16,111 bases of DNA from Alphaproteobacteria bacterium (lineage in GTDB: Bacteria; Pseudomonadota; Alphaproteobacteria; UBA6615): the NCBI GenBank assembly GCA_013003285.1, contig JABDJY010000317.1:1-16111 (forward strand), written 5' to 3'. Positions 1 through 6,791 of this stretch are shown one piece after another (the stretch's first letter is position 1; every line of letters starts with the position of its first letter). The translations under genes and the position numbers were made by a program. The notes under the pieces were generated by a model. The model searched no databases, was not told where the DNA came from, and saw only the letters and a program-made list of their open reading frames with translations.

Positions 1-1082
1 ATGCGGTGCATCACCGACGTCATGTCGCGGCCATTGCCGGTGGTGTAGCCCATCTCGGTCCACATGGCGCCGGTATCGATGTCTTGGCCGAGCTGGCTGG
101 CGACGCGTTTGGAATAGGCGCGTAGCGGGTCGGAAACATCGGCCAGCAGATCGGTCAGCCGGTCGCCGTCCAAATCAGTCGCCAGGATGATGCAGTCGCG
201 CTGCTCGATGAGATCCCACAAGAGCAGGCCATAATTGGTATCGGCGATATGCTGCTCGATGCGGCCGCCCCAGTTTTCCATGCCATCCTTAAAGTCGTCC
301 GGCAGCAGGGCGATGATCTTGTCGATGCTTTCCTTTTGCTCCTCATAGGGGTCGACGGCGTATTTGCGGCCGACCTCGAACTTGGTGCCTTGGAGCAGCC
401 AGTTATGCAGTCCGGCGTTGATGCCGTCTTCCATCGCCTGGGTCGGTTTCATGGCGACCCGGCCGAGCTTGCCGCTTTCGTGCACCATGCGTAGGAACAA
501 CCGGTTGGCGTAGGCCATCTGCACGCCTGGCGAGTTCATCTCGGTATGCACCAGGCCGGTTTGGGCATCGACGTTGAATCTCGGCCGGTCTTGCGAATAG
601 GGCAGGCACGGCATGCAGCGCACCACGGTAATCGGGCCGTAGGGGCGCACGTTACAATAGACCCCGGCCTGGGTGCGCAGCGGGGCGTTGCCCGACTTGC
701 CCATCACGACGACCTTCTTGCCGTCGCTATCGTTCACATAGGCGTCGCCGGCGGTCGACCATTTGATCGAGATGCAAGGCATGTTGCCGAACCAGGCGAG
801 ACAGTCGAGCTTGGTGTCGTGGCGGTACTGCGACCACATGGGCACGGCGTAGAAGGGCAGGCCCAGAACGTCGATGGCCGCGATGGTGCCGAGCAACGCG
901 TAGGCGTCGGTCATCGAATGGGCCACCGGTTCCACACCGCCGTCGAAATTGCCACCCTTCCAAACCACGGCGTCAGCATAGCCTTCCGGTCGCACGTCGG
1001 TGGGCTGGAACAGTCCTTCCAGGGTTCCGAACAGATCGCCGCCGTCGGCCTCGGTTCGTGCGATGGACATTAGATCGATCAT
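1..1082 (-). CDS. Unrecognised protein, N-terminal 360 residues (C-terminus beyond left edge)
   Basis: An uninterrupted minus-strand frame runs from an ATG at 1080-1082 to the left edge with no stop codon, so the gene is cut by the window. A TAA directly precedes the ATG in frame, and GAAAGAGG lies about five bases upstream as a ribosome binding site, so the start is well supported. The product begins MIDLMSIARTEADGG. It is soluble-looking, with no signal peptide or membrane helix. A cluster of cysteines near residues 144-160 (VYCNVRP, VVRCMPCLPY) follows earlier cysteines near 94 and 103. The later part is acidic and aromatic-rich (DGMENWGGRIEQHIAD) and holds a DLDGDRLTDLL segment. I do not recognise the family. 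Codon use matches the GC-rich neighbours. The next gene on the same strand, the LOG hydrolase, ends 175 bases upstream, so co-transcription is possible but not shown. Confidence 0.85.
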   Translation of the reverse strand, partial: MIDLMSIARTEADGGDLFGTLEGLFQPTDVRPEGYADAVVWKGGNFDGGVEPVAHSMTDAYALLGTIAAIDVLGLPFYAVPMWSQYRHDTKLDCLAWFGNMPCISIKWSTAGDAYVNDSDGKKVVVMGKSGNAPLRTQAGVYCNVRPYGPITVVRCMPCLPYSQDRPRFNVDAQTGLVHTEMNSPGVQMAYANRLFLRMVHESGKLGRVAMKPTQAMEDGINAGLHNWLLQGTKFEVGRKYAVDPYEEQKESIDKIIALLPDDFKDGMENWGGRIEQHIADTNYGLLLWDLIEQRDCIILATDLDGDRLTDLLADVSDPLRAYSKRVASQLGQDIDTGAMWTEMGYTTGNGRDMTSVMHR

Positions 1083-1257
1083 TTACGCCTCTTTCGATGA
1101 ATAGTCGGATGTGAATTCGAGGGCGCGTCATGCCCAAGACGGGCCGGCCCCGAAATCTGTTGCCGTTGGAGATTAAGATGTTGCGGCGCAAAATAGGCCG
1201 GTGTCACGGCCGGTGCAAGGCCGGAGCGAGGCGGTGCGGCGGCTTAACGCAGACGTG

Positions 1258-1842
1258 TTACAGACGCTTGGAATCGAGGGTGAGCTCCTCGCTCGGCAGC
1301 CGCGCCAGGGTGGGGAAAATGTCGCTGACCTGATCGACGAACACGGCCAATTCGGCGTTCTCGGGCCGCGCATAGCCGGCGGCGACGATACCGTCCATGG
1401 TGGCCCGCAGCCCGTCCCAATAACCGGCGCTGTTGACCACGATAATCGGCTTGGTGTGGAGGCCGAGCTGCTTCCAGGTGACGATCTCGAACAGCTCCTC
1501 CAGCGTCCCCAGGCCGCCGGGCAGCACCACGAAGCCGTCGGACAATTCGGCCATGCGGGCCTTGCGCTCGTGCATGGTCGTGACCACTTCCAACTGAGTG
1601 ACACCTTCATGGCCGACTTCGTGGCGCATGAGGAAATCGGGGATGATGCCGGTGACCGTCCCGCCGCCCTCGAGCACCGCATCGGCTATGGCGCCCATGA
1701 CCCCGACCCGGCCACCGCCATAGACCAGTCCAACGCCTTGTTGGGCAAGCTCATGCCCCAAGGCGCGGGCCGCGTCGCGATGCGCCGCAGGTCCGCGATC
1801 GGACGAGCCGCAGTAAACGCACAGTGATCGAACATGTTTCAT
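1258..1842 (-). CDS. LOG family protein (cytokinin riboside 5'-monophosphate phosphoribohydrolase-like)
   Basis: 194 residues, the usual length for the bacterial LOG / TIGR00730 family with a Rossmann-like fold. Known members cleave the N-glycosidic bond of nucleoside 5'-monophosphates, releasing a base (adenine or a cytokinin) and ribose 5-phosphate in the cytosol. The signatures are all visible: CVYCGSS near residues 8-14, YGGGRVGVMG at 41-50, MHERKARM at 90-97, and the catalytic/phosphate-binding PGGLGTLEE at 108-116. The start MKHVRSLCVYCGSS fits the family, and the ATG at 1840-1842 has only a weak Shine-Dalgarno. It is transcribed divergently from the LysM gene across a 118-base gap. The family is certain. 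Whether the substrate is a cytokinin nucleotide or AMP/other nucleotides cannot be told from sequence. Confidence 0.93.
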   Translation of the reverse strand: MKHVRSLCVYCGSSDRGPAAHRDAARALGHELAQQGVGLVYGGGRVGVMGAIADAVLEGGGTVTGIIPDFLMRHEVGHEGVTQLEVVTTMHERKARMAELSDGFVVLPGGLGTLEELFEIVTWKQLGLHTKPIIVVNSAGYWDGLRATMDGIVAAGYARPENAELAVFVDQVSDIFPTLARLPSEELTLDSKRL

Positions 1843-1871
1843 AATTGACCGTGACCTGGATGCAGAACCTG

Positions 1872-1877
1872 AGTATA
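1872..1877 (-). promoter_or_regulatory. Possible -10 element of the LOG gene
   Basis: Read on the minus strand this is TATACT, five of six matches to the sigma-70 -10 consensus, about 30 bases before the LOG start codon. No convincing -35 hexamer sits 16-18 bases upstream, so this is weak. Confidence 0.25.
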
Positions 1878-1960
1878 TCCTTGAACGACGCCGATTGCCT
1901 TGAGTCGTGTGGCGTAATACCGTGTTTTGGTAGCAACAAGAAGTCAGTAAGGACGCAAAC

Positions 1961-3022
1961 GTGAATCGTCCGCTCGTTTATTGGGGTGTCGCAGCGCTCG
2001 CGGTCGCAGTCGTGATCGGCGTGGTGGTGTTTTTCCAGCTGCCGTCGCCCAATACCCCGCCGAGCCAGGCCCAATCAACCCCGGCGTCCCCGGCCCCCGA
2101 AGCGCAAAATGGCGACGCCGCAGCAAGCTCGGCGACGCCCCGGACGTCGACCCCGGCAGCGCCCCAGACAGCAACCGCCGCGCCCACCGTAAATCTCGGG
2201 CCCATCGCACCGGAATTCGACATTGTGCGCGTCGACGATAATGGCAATGTGGTGATCGCCGGTCGGGCGTCGCCCGATTGCACCGTCACGGTGCGCGACG
2301 GCGACACCATCGTGGGCACCGCCACCACCGATCGGCGCGGTGACTGGGTTGTGGTGCCCGACGATGCGCTGCAGCCGGGCGACCGCGAATTGCGCCTGTT
2401 CGCCAAGTGCGGCGATGGCGAGCCGGTGGAATCGGAGCGCGTGGTGGTCCTCGGCGTGCCGGAACCCCAACAGGGTATCGGCACGTTGGCGGTGGCAGTG
2501 GCGCGTGACGGATCGGCGCCGACCAAGGTTTTACAGACACCGGGCGGAGTGCAGCCGGTGGCCGACGGGGCGCCGTCCGATGTCGCCGTGGCCGCCGTCG
2601 ACTATGACAATTCCGGCGATCTCGCCCTGTCGGGCACGGCCCCGCCGGGCAGCACGGTTCAGATCTATGTGGATAATGAGCTGATCGGCCGCACCACGGC
2701 TGACGAAAACGGGCACTGGACCCTGACCCCCGACCGCAAGGTCGACCCCGGCTCCTATTCCATGCGCATCGACCAGGTGAAGCCCGACGGCACGGTGGTG
2801 GCGCGTTCGCAGATCCCCTTCGTGCGCGGCGAACCGCTGGAAGATCTACCGCCGGGCTCTCTCGTTATCATCCAGCCGGGCGATTATCTGTGGCGCATCG
2901 CCCGCCAACGCTATGGCGCCGGCCCGCAATACACCCTGATTTACGAAGCAAACCGCGCCCAAATCCGCGACCCGGACCTGATCTTCCCCGGCCAAATATT
3001 CATTGTGCCGACGGTTAATTAG
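1961..3022 (+). CDS. Membrane-anchored LysM protein with two Ig-like repeats
   Basis: 353 residues starting at GTG, with AAGGA at 1949-1953 seven bases upstream. Residues 6-26 form one hydrophobic helix after a short positive N-terminus, either a signal anchor or an uncleaved signal. Residues 28-78 are a low-complexity Pro/Ala/Ser/Thr linker of the kind that spans the periplasm. Two related beta-rich repeats follow, about 97-150 (IAGRASPDCTVTV, then GDWVVVPDD) and 222-275 (LSGTAPPGSTVQI, then GHWTLTPDR). These resemble bacterial Ig-like modules. The C-terminus, about 302-350, is a LysM domain (IIQPGDYLWRIARQRYG, then LIFPGQIFIVP) that binds peptidoglycan glycan chains. I infer a cell-wall-associated structural or morphogenesis role. 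The same architecture is common in alphaproteobacteria and is uncharacterised as far as I know. Downstream, 150 bases separate it from the ATPase gene. Confidence 0.9.
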   Translation: MNRPLVYWGVAALAVAVVIGVVVFFQLPSPNTPPSQAQSTPASPAPEAQNGDAAASSATPRTSTPAAPQTATAAPTVNLGPIAPEFDIVRVDDNGNVVIAGRASPDCTVTVRDGDTIVGTATTDRRGDWVVVPDDALQPGDRELRLFAKCGDGEPVESERVVVLGVPEPQQGIGTLAVAVARDGSAPTKVLQTPGGVQPVADGAPSDVAVAAVDYDNSGDLALSGTAPPGSTVQIYVDNELIGRTTADENGHWTLTPDRKVDPGSYSMRIDQVKPDGTVVARSQIPFVRGEPLEDLPPGSLVIIQPGDYLWRIARQRYGAGPQYTLIYEANRAQIRDPDLIFPGQIFIVPTVN

Positions 3023-3114
3023 CCGCATTTTCGATTAACGATTCCTCAGAATTGATCGAGCTGACTCTGGTATTCGGCTGCATTCGGTTGGCAATTCCAG
3101 TCGTCGCGTGAGAT

Positions 3115-3138
3115 TTTCATACCGAAGATGGTATGAAA
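3115..3138. promoter_or_regulatory. 9-bp perfect inverted repeat upstream of the HerA-like gene
   Basis: TTTCATACC (3115-3123), a six-base loop GAAGAT, and GGTATGAAA (3130-3138) form a perfect 9-bp dyad. It ends 34 bases before the ATPase start codon. No T-run follows on either strand, so it is a poor intrinsic terminator for the LysM gene. It could be a repressor operator or a leader hairpin; which one cannot be decided here. Confidence 0.45.
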
Positions 3139-3172
3139 GACATGGGCCAGCATTGGGCGGAGAGGGTGGAAG

Positions 3173-4675
3173 ATGTCGGATACAGAAATTTTCATCGGTG
3201 GCGGCGACGTGCCACAGACCTTGGCATTGAAATATGCCAATAGGCACGGGCTTGTTGCCGGTGCGACGGGGACGGGTAAGACCGTCACGCTGCAGATATT
3301 GGCCGAGGGGTTTTCCAATGCCGGGGTGCCTGTCTTTCTGGCCGATGTGAAAGGTGATCTTTCAGGGCTGTCCCAGCCTGGTAAAACCAGTCCGAAGCTA
3401 TTCGAGCGGATTGACCAGATCGGCTTGGAAGGTTTTAGCCCCGCATCGGCACCGACAGTTTTCTGGGATCTGTTTGGCAAGAAGGGGCATCCGATTCGCA
3501 CCACGGTTTCGGAGATGGGACCTTTGTTGCTCGCCCGTTTGCTCGGACTGAACGAGACGCAGGAAGGGGTTCTTAATATTGCTTTTCAGGTTGCCGACGA
3601 TGAAGGCTTGCTGCTGCTGGACTTGAAAGATTTGAAGGCGCTGCTCCAATTTGTCTCGGACAATGGCAAGGAGCTGATGGCCGAGTACGGCAATGTCTCA
3701 CCGCGCTCGGTTGGCGCCATCCAACGGCGCCTCCTGTCCCTGCATCAACAAGGCGGCAATAATTTTTTCGGTGAGCCGGCCTTAGATCTTCGCGACTTCA
3801 TGCGTACTACCCAAGAGGGGCAGGGCTATATCAATGTGCTAGCAGCCGACAAGTTGATGCTAACGCCGCAGCTCTACGCAACATTTCTGCTGTGGTTGCT
3901 GGCTGAGTTGTTCGAAGAACTGCCGGAAGTTGGCGACCCGGACAAACCCAAATTGGTGTTCTTCTTCGACGAAGCCCATCTGCTTTTCGACAATGCGCCG
4001 CGGGCTTTGGTCCAAAAAATAGAGCAGGTGGTCCGTCTTATTCGCTCAAAAGGCGTCGGTGTATACTTTGTCACCCAAAGTCCCCTGGATTTACCGGATG
4101 AGGTGTTGGGACAGTTGGGAAACCGCATCCAACATGCTTTGCGTGCCTTTACGCCGCGCGACCGCAAGGCTGTAAAGGCGGCAGCGGAGACTTTTCGGTC
4201 CAATCCGAAATTGGATGTCGTCACGGCGATTACCGAGCTTGAGGTCGGCGAGGCGCTTGTCTCGACCCTGCAGGACCGCGGCGTGCCGAGTGTGGTCGAA
4301 CGTGCGCTCATCAGACCACCCTATTCGCGCATGGGGCCGGCGAGCCGGCCGGAGCGGCAGGCTGTTATCGCGGATAGCCCTGTTCTGGGTCTCTACGATG
4401 AAACCAAGGACCGGGTTTCGGCCTACGAGGTTCTTACCAAACGCGCCGATAAGGCTGCCGAGGCCCTACACGAAGAGGAAGAGCGCGTCCGTAAGGAGAA
4501 AGAAAAGGCGACTGCGGTGCGCGCTCGATCGCGCCGATACAGTGGACGTCGAAGAGGTAGACGGCGCCAGTCGGCGACGGAAACCATGGCAAAAAGCGTT
4601 CTGCGCAGTGCCGGGCGGACAATCGGCCGTGAACTCGTCCGGGGCCTTTTAGGCTCTCTGTTCAAGGGACGGTAG
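3173..4675 (+). CDS. HerA-like DUF853 family ATPase (YjgR-type)
   Basis: 500 residues, the same length class as Escherichia coli YjgR. This is a FtsK/HerA-superfamily P-loop ATPase of the DUF853 family, whose cellular function is not established. The N-terminus IFIGGGDVPQTLALKYANRHGL is typical of the family. Walker A is GATGTGKT at 30-37, DVKGDLSG follows at 58-65, Walker B is LVFFFDEAH at 261-269, and a sensor-like YFVTQSP lies at 298-304. GNRIQHALRAFTPRD at 316-330 resembles the arginine-finger region of the superfamily. Residues 425-445 are a charged, likely helical stretch. Residues 449-465 are strongly basic (RSRRYSGRRRGRRR), suggesting contact with nucleic acid. GGCGGAGAGGG at 3157-3167 supplies a ribosome binding site. 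No NurA nuclease partner lies beside it, so a HerA-NurA end-processing role is not supported. Confidence 0.93.
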   Translation: MSDTEIFIGGGDVPQTLALKYANRHGLVAGATGTGKTVTLQILAEGFSNAGVPVFLADVKGDLSGLSQPGKTSPKLFERIDQIGLEGFSPASAPTVFWDLFGKKGHPIRTTVSEMGPLLLARLLGLNETQEGVLNIAFQVADDEGLLLLDLKDLKALLQFVSDNGKELMAEYGNVSPRSVGAIQRRLLSLHQQGGNNFFGEPALDLRDFMRTTQEGQGYINVLAADKLMLTPQLYATFLLWLLAELFEELPEVGDPDKPKLVFFFDEAHLLFDNAPRALVQKIEQVVRLIRSKGVGVYFVTQSPLDLPDEVLGQLGNRIQHALRAFTPRDRKAVKAAAETFRSNPKLDVVTAITELEVGEALVSTLQDRGVPSVVERALIRPPYSRMGPASRPERQAVIADSPVLGLYDETKDRVSAYEVLTKRADKAAEALHEEEERVRKEKEKATAVRARSRRYSGRRRGRRRQSATETMAKSVLRSAGRTIGRELVRGLLGSLFKGR

Positions 4676-4773
4676 GCGTCTAAATCCAGGTGTTCGCCCG
4701 GTTTGGCGGATTAACGCTCCGCTAACCATAATCGCCATAGGATTGTCGCCAAGGTTCATAAATCGGCGAGACT

Positions 4774-4974
4774 ATGATGAGCGACGGCGGCACCCCGGGG
4801 TTATTATTTGCGACCATTGCCCATCGCAAAATATCTGGCGAAGTCCTGACGGCCAGTTTTGACGCGGAAAGCCCGGCGCGCGCGCTGGAGAATATGGCGC
4901 TGCTGCTATCCGATTGGAATCCGGAAGAAGATGACACGACGGTCATCCGCCTGATGGGGAACCCGACGGAATAG
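4774..4974 (+). CDS. Small acidic hypothetical protein, 66 residues
   Basis: Begins MMSDGGTPGLLFATIAHRK and ends IRLMGNPTE. The frame is open for 66 codons, and the composition looks protein-like, with an amphipathic middle (SPARALENMALLLSDW) and an acidic EEDD run. There is no signal peptide or membrane helix. I do not recognise a family. The ribosome binding site is weak (GGCGAG a few bases upstream), and either ATG at 4774 or 4777 could be used. It follows the ATPase gene on the same strand by 98 bases and is followed by a strong hairpin at 5032-5055. Placement in a proper gap between two genes on the correct side of a terminator-like hairpin argues for a real gene, but only moderately. 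Confidence 0.5.
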   Translation: MMSDGGTPGLLFATIAHRKISGEVLTASFDAESPARALENMALLLSDWNPEEDDTTVIRLMGNPTE

Positions 4975-5031
4975 AGTAGCTATTCCGGGCAAACCTTAAA
5001 GCCTCCGCCAAAATTTCAGCGTAAATAGAAT

Positions 5032-5055
5032 GAGGGCCGACAACGGCCGGCCCTC
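5032..5055. terminator. GC-rich hairpin between convergent genes
   Basis: GAGGGCCG (5032-5039) and CGGCCCTC (5048-5055) form a perfect 8-bp stem with an eight-base loop, in the gap between a plus-strand gene ending at 4974 and a minus-strand gene ending at 5095. On the minus strand it is followed by ATTCTATTT, a weak T-rich tail. On the plus strand no T-run follows. It may terminate transcription from both sides. Confidence 0.5.
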
Positions 5056-5094
5056 GATAAGTCCAATAGATTGTCCCGTACTATGGGGACCGAT

Positions 5095-5502
5095 CTAGTG
5101 CGAGATTTTTGGATCCAATGTCGCCGCCTGCTCGACCCATTTAGCGACCTGACTGGAGGAGGGGACTTGCCGCGTTAAACTCTTGGCGTCGTTCACCTCT
5201 TGCATTTTTTCAGCCAGATTATCGGCGTTGCGGTGCTGGAGTTCTTTGACCGTATCGACGCCGGCAGCCTCGAGAAGTTCGGAATATTCTTCACCGACTC
5301 CCGATATGCGCATCAGGTCGGCCATGTTGGCCCATTTCAGCAGTTGCTGGGTTGTCAGGCCGGTCGCCGCGGCCGTTTCGCTTCGACCCTTTGCCGACCC
5401 GCAACGATCCAACAGGTCGTCGGTGGAGGCAATGCCAGCCGCGGTTAATTTCTCCCCATAGGTGGGGCCAATGCCTTCTATTTCTTCAATTTTATAGGCC
5501 AT
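5095..5502 (-). CDS. DUF4332 helix-hairpin-helix protein
   Basis: 135 residues when started at the ATG at 5500-5502 (MAYKIEEIEGIGPTYGEKL). I prefer this start over an ATG 15 codons upstream because GAGGAG lies six bases before it and the family begins at this point. Two helix-hairpin-helix units are visible: EEIEGIGPTYGEKLTAAGI at about residues 6-24 and MRISGVGEEYSELLEAAGV at about 65-83, each followed by a helical stretch. Such units usually bind DNA in a non-sequence-specific way, but DUF4332 proteins have no settled function that I know of. The C-terminus is polar. The gene appears monocistronic, with its own promoter-like sequence upstream and a hairpin after its stop. Confidence 0.88.
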   Translation of the reverse strand: MAYKIEEIEGIGPTYGEKLTAAGIASTDDLLDRCGSAKGRSETAAATGLTTQQLLKWANMADLMRISGVGEEYSELLEAAGVDTVKELQHRNADNLAEKMQEVNDAKSLTRQVPSSSQVAKWVEQAATLDPKISH

Positions 5503-5542
5503 CGATAACTCCTCAGTTTTTTCTTTTCTACTAGGCGTAGTC

Positions 5543-5571
5543 ATCAAAACTTACGCTGGGAGAGGAGTCAA
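5543..5571 (-). promoter_or_regulatory. Candidate sigma-70 promoter for the DUF4332 gene
   Basis: On the minus strand TTGACT (5566-5571) is followed after exactly 17 bases by TTTGAT (5543-5548). The -35 matches five of six consensus bases and the -10 matches four of six. It lies about 40 bases before the preferred start codon at 5502, leaving room for the GAGGAG ribosome binding site. The position argues against the more upstream ATG at 5547, which would overlap the -10. Confidence 0.4.
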
Positions 5572-5670
5572 GAACGCCAAAAGTCGGAACGAAGAATCGT
5601 CGCAATGGATGCTGGAAGCCTTTCGCACCCACCGAAAACACCACTGCAATTCCATTTGTTTATTCGACGA

Positions 5671-6525
5671 CTAGCCATTTTCACGTAACTTCTTGGCAGC
5701 TTTTTTTGCCTCGGGCGTATCTACGGCCGCTTGGTCAAACCAATGTAGCGCCCAACGCTTATTACGTTTAACGCCATCGCCGTCTTGATAGCAAAGTCCG
5801 AGCAAATATTGCGACCAGGTATCTCCCTGTTCGGCGCTCGCCCTGTATAGCTTCGCAGCGAGGGGTCGATTTTTGCGCACGCCTTCGCCGTTGAAGTAAT
5901 ACGTTCCCAGAATTCCCTGAGACTGCGCATCGCCCGCGCTCGCTGCTTGTTTGAGCCAATAGATCGCCTTGTCCACCTGCTCGGGATATTCCTCTTGTCC
6001 AGCGTAGATCCGACCTAACCAATGCATCGCCGTCACGTTTCCGGCTTCGGCCGCCTTTCGATACCATCGGATGGCCATCGTCCAATATTGTCGCACGACA
6101 ACTCCCCGACAATACATACTCGCTATGTTACCCATGGCTGCTGCATTACCGCTGCGGGCAGATCGCCGATACCAACGGAGCGCCTCTATCTCGTTGCGTG
6201 CTATACCTTCACCGTAGAAAAGCGCATAGCCGAGACTTAATTGAGCTACGGACTCGCCTTGCGCTGCTGCCTTTTTGAACCAAAAGGCTGCGGTCTCAAG
6301 GTTCATTTCGACGCCCCAGCCGTCCCGATAACTTTCGCCAAGAAAATTCTGAGCTTCCCGGTGACTTTGATGGGCGGCTTTTAGGTACCAACGTATCGCC
6401 GCACTGCGGTTTTTGGGCCGCTCACGGTCGTAATGACATCCTAGGCGAAATTGCGCTTCGGCATCGCCCGACCTTGCGGCGGATCGGAGAGCTTCACGAG
6501 ACGGTTCATTTGGTTCCGGCGGCAT
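5671..6525 (-). CDS. Sel1-repeat protein, about seven repeats, no signal peptide
   Basis: 284 residues made almost entirely of Sel1-like alpha-helical repeats of 35-36 residues, at about 21-53, 55-89, 91-125, 127-161, 163-198, 200-234 and 236-268. Typical units read AQLSLGYALFYGEGI with ALRWYRRSARSGN, and SQGILGTYYFNGEGV with AAKLYRASAEQGD. Sel1 arrays form curved solenoids that act as protein-interaction scaffolds. The N-terminus MPPEPNEPSREALRSAARSG lacks a signal sequence, so a cytoplasmic location is likely, unlike many bacterial Sel1 proteins, which are exported. Repeat four is degenerate (SMYCRGVVVRQYW). No Shine-Dalgarno is seen before the ATG, and no other in-frame ATG precedes the repeats. 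Base composition is more AT-rich than the efflux genes to the right. The binding partner is unknown. Confidence 0.9.
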   Translation of the reverse strand: MPPEPNEPSREALRSAARSGDAEAQFRLGCHYDRERPKNRSAAIRWYLKAAHQSHREAQNFLGESYRDGWGVEMNLETAAFWFKKAAAQGESVAQLSLGYALFYGEGIARNEIEALRWYRRSARSGNAAAMGNIASMYCRGVVVRQYWTMAIRWYRKAAEAGNVTAMHWLGRIYAGQEEYPEQVDKAIYWLKQAASAGDAQSQGILGTYYFNGEGVRKNRPLAAKLYRASAEQGDTWSQYLLGLCYQDGDGVKRNKRWALHWFDQAAVDTPEAKKAAKKLRENG

Positions 6526-6791
6526 GTAGTCACGATAACTGACCTGGTTTGGTTGGCCAAATTGTCACAATGGCATTGTTCGCTGTTGGCTCGTTTTGGT
6601 CAGTTCTCCCCGTATGCAAGCTCGGTTAATCGCGGTGCTCTCAAAGGTCGGATTTGATATTGTCAATTCGCATAAGTAATTATGGTTCTCACGAGTGTCA
6701 TGATGAATTTCGACCAGATTTGGCCTCAGTTCAGCTGGGTGCTTGAGGACATGAGGGGGGCCTGAGCTTCTTCGAGGGCTACATTCCATCT
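6526..6791. other. AT-rich intergenic region between divergent genes
   Basis: About 266 bases separate the divergent Sel1 gene and the plus-strand unknown gene. It holds several small dyads: TTGGCCAA at 6553-6560, ATTGTCACAAT (11-base palindrome) at 6561-6571, and a separated pair AACTGACC (6537-6544) / GGTCAGTT (6598-6605). It must carry promoters for both genes. No RNA gene or mobile-element end was recognised. Confidence 0.5.
6532..6560 (-). promoter_or_regulatory. Weak candidate promoter for the Sel1 gene, possibly leaderless
   Basis: On the minus strand TTGGCC (6555-6560) and TATCGT (6532-6537) are separated by 17 bases, each matching four of six consensus bases. The -10 ends six bases before the Sel1 ATG, so transcription would begin at or next to the start codon. 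This agrees with the absence of a Shine-Dalgarno. Both hexamers are weak matches. Confidence 0.25.

Noticed and set aside
546..1073. A 175-codon plus-strand frame opposite the left-edge gene
   Set aside because: The minus-strand frame is open across the whole region and has a good start and ribosome binding site. The plus-strand translation is His/Gly/Val-rich shadow sequence.
1190..1215. GGCCG...CGGCC short hairpin after the LOG gene as a terminator
   Set aside because: Only a five-base stem in GC-rich sequence with no T-run. Such stems are expected by chance.
1201..1827. A 208-codon plus-strand frame opposite the LOG gene
   Set aside because: The minus strand encodes the LOG family with all its motifs. 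The plus-strand frame is a composition shadow.
3173..4675. HerA-NurA DNA end-processing or HerA-based defence system
   Set aside because: The ATPase is of the DUF853/YjgR type, and no NurA nuclease or Sir2/DUF4297-type partner gene is adjacent.
5503..5547. Fifteen-codon N-terminal extension of the DUF4332 gene (ATG at 5547)
   Set aside because: A strong GAGGAG precedes the ATG at 5502, the family begins there, and the likely -10 element overlaps the extension.
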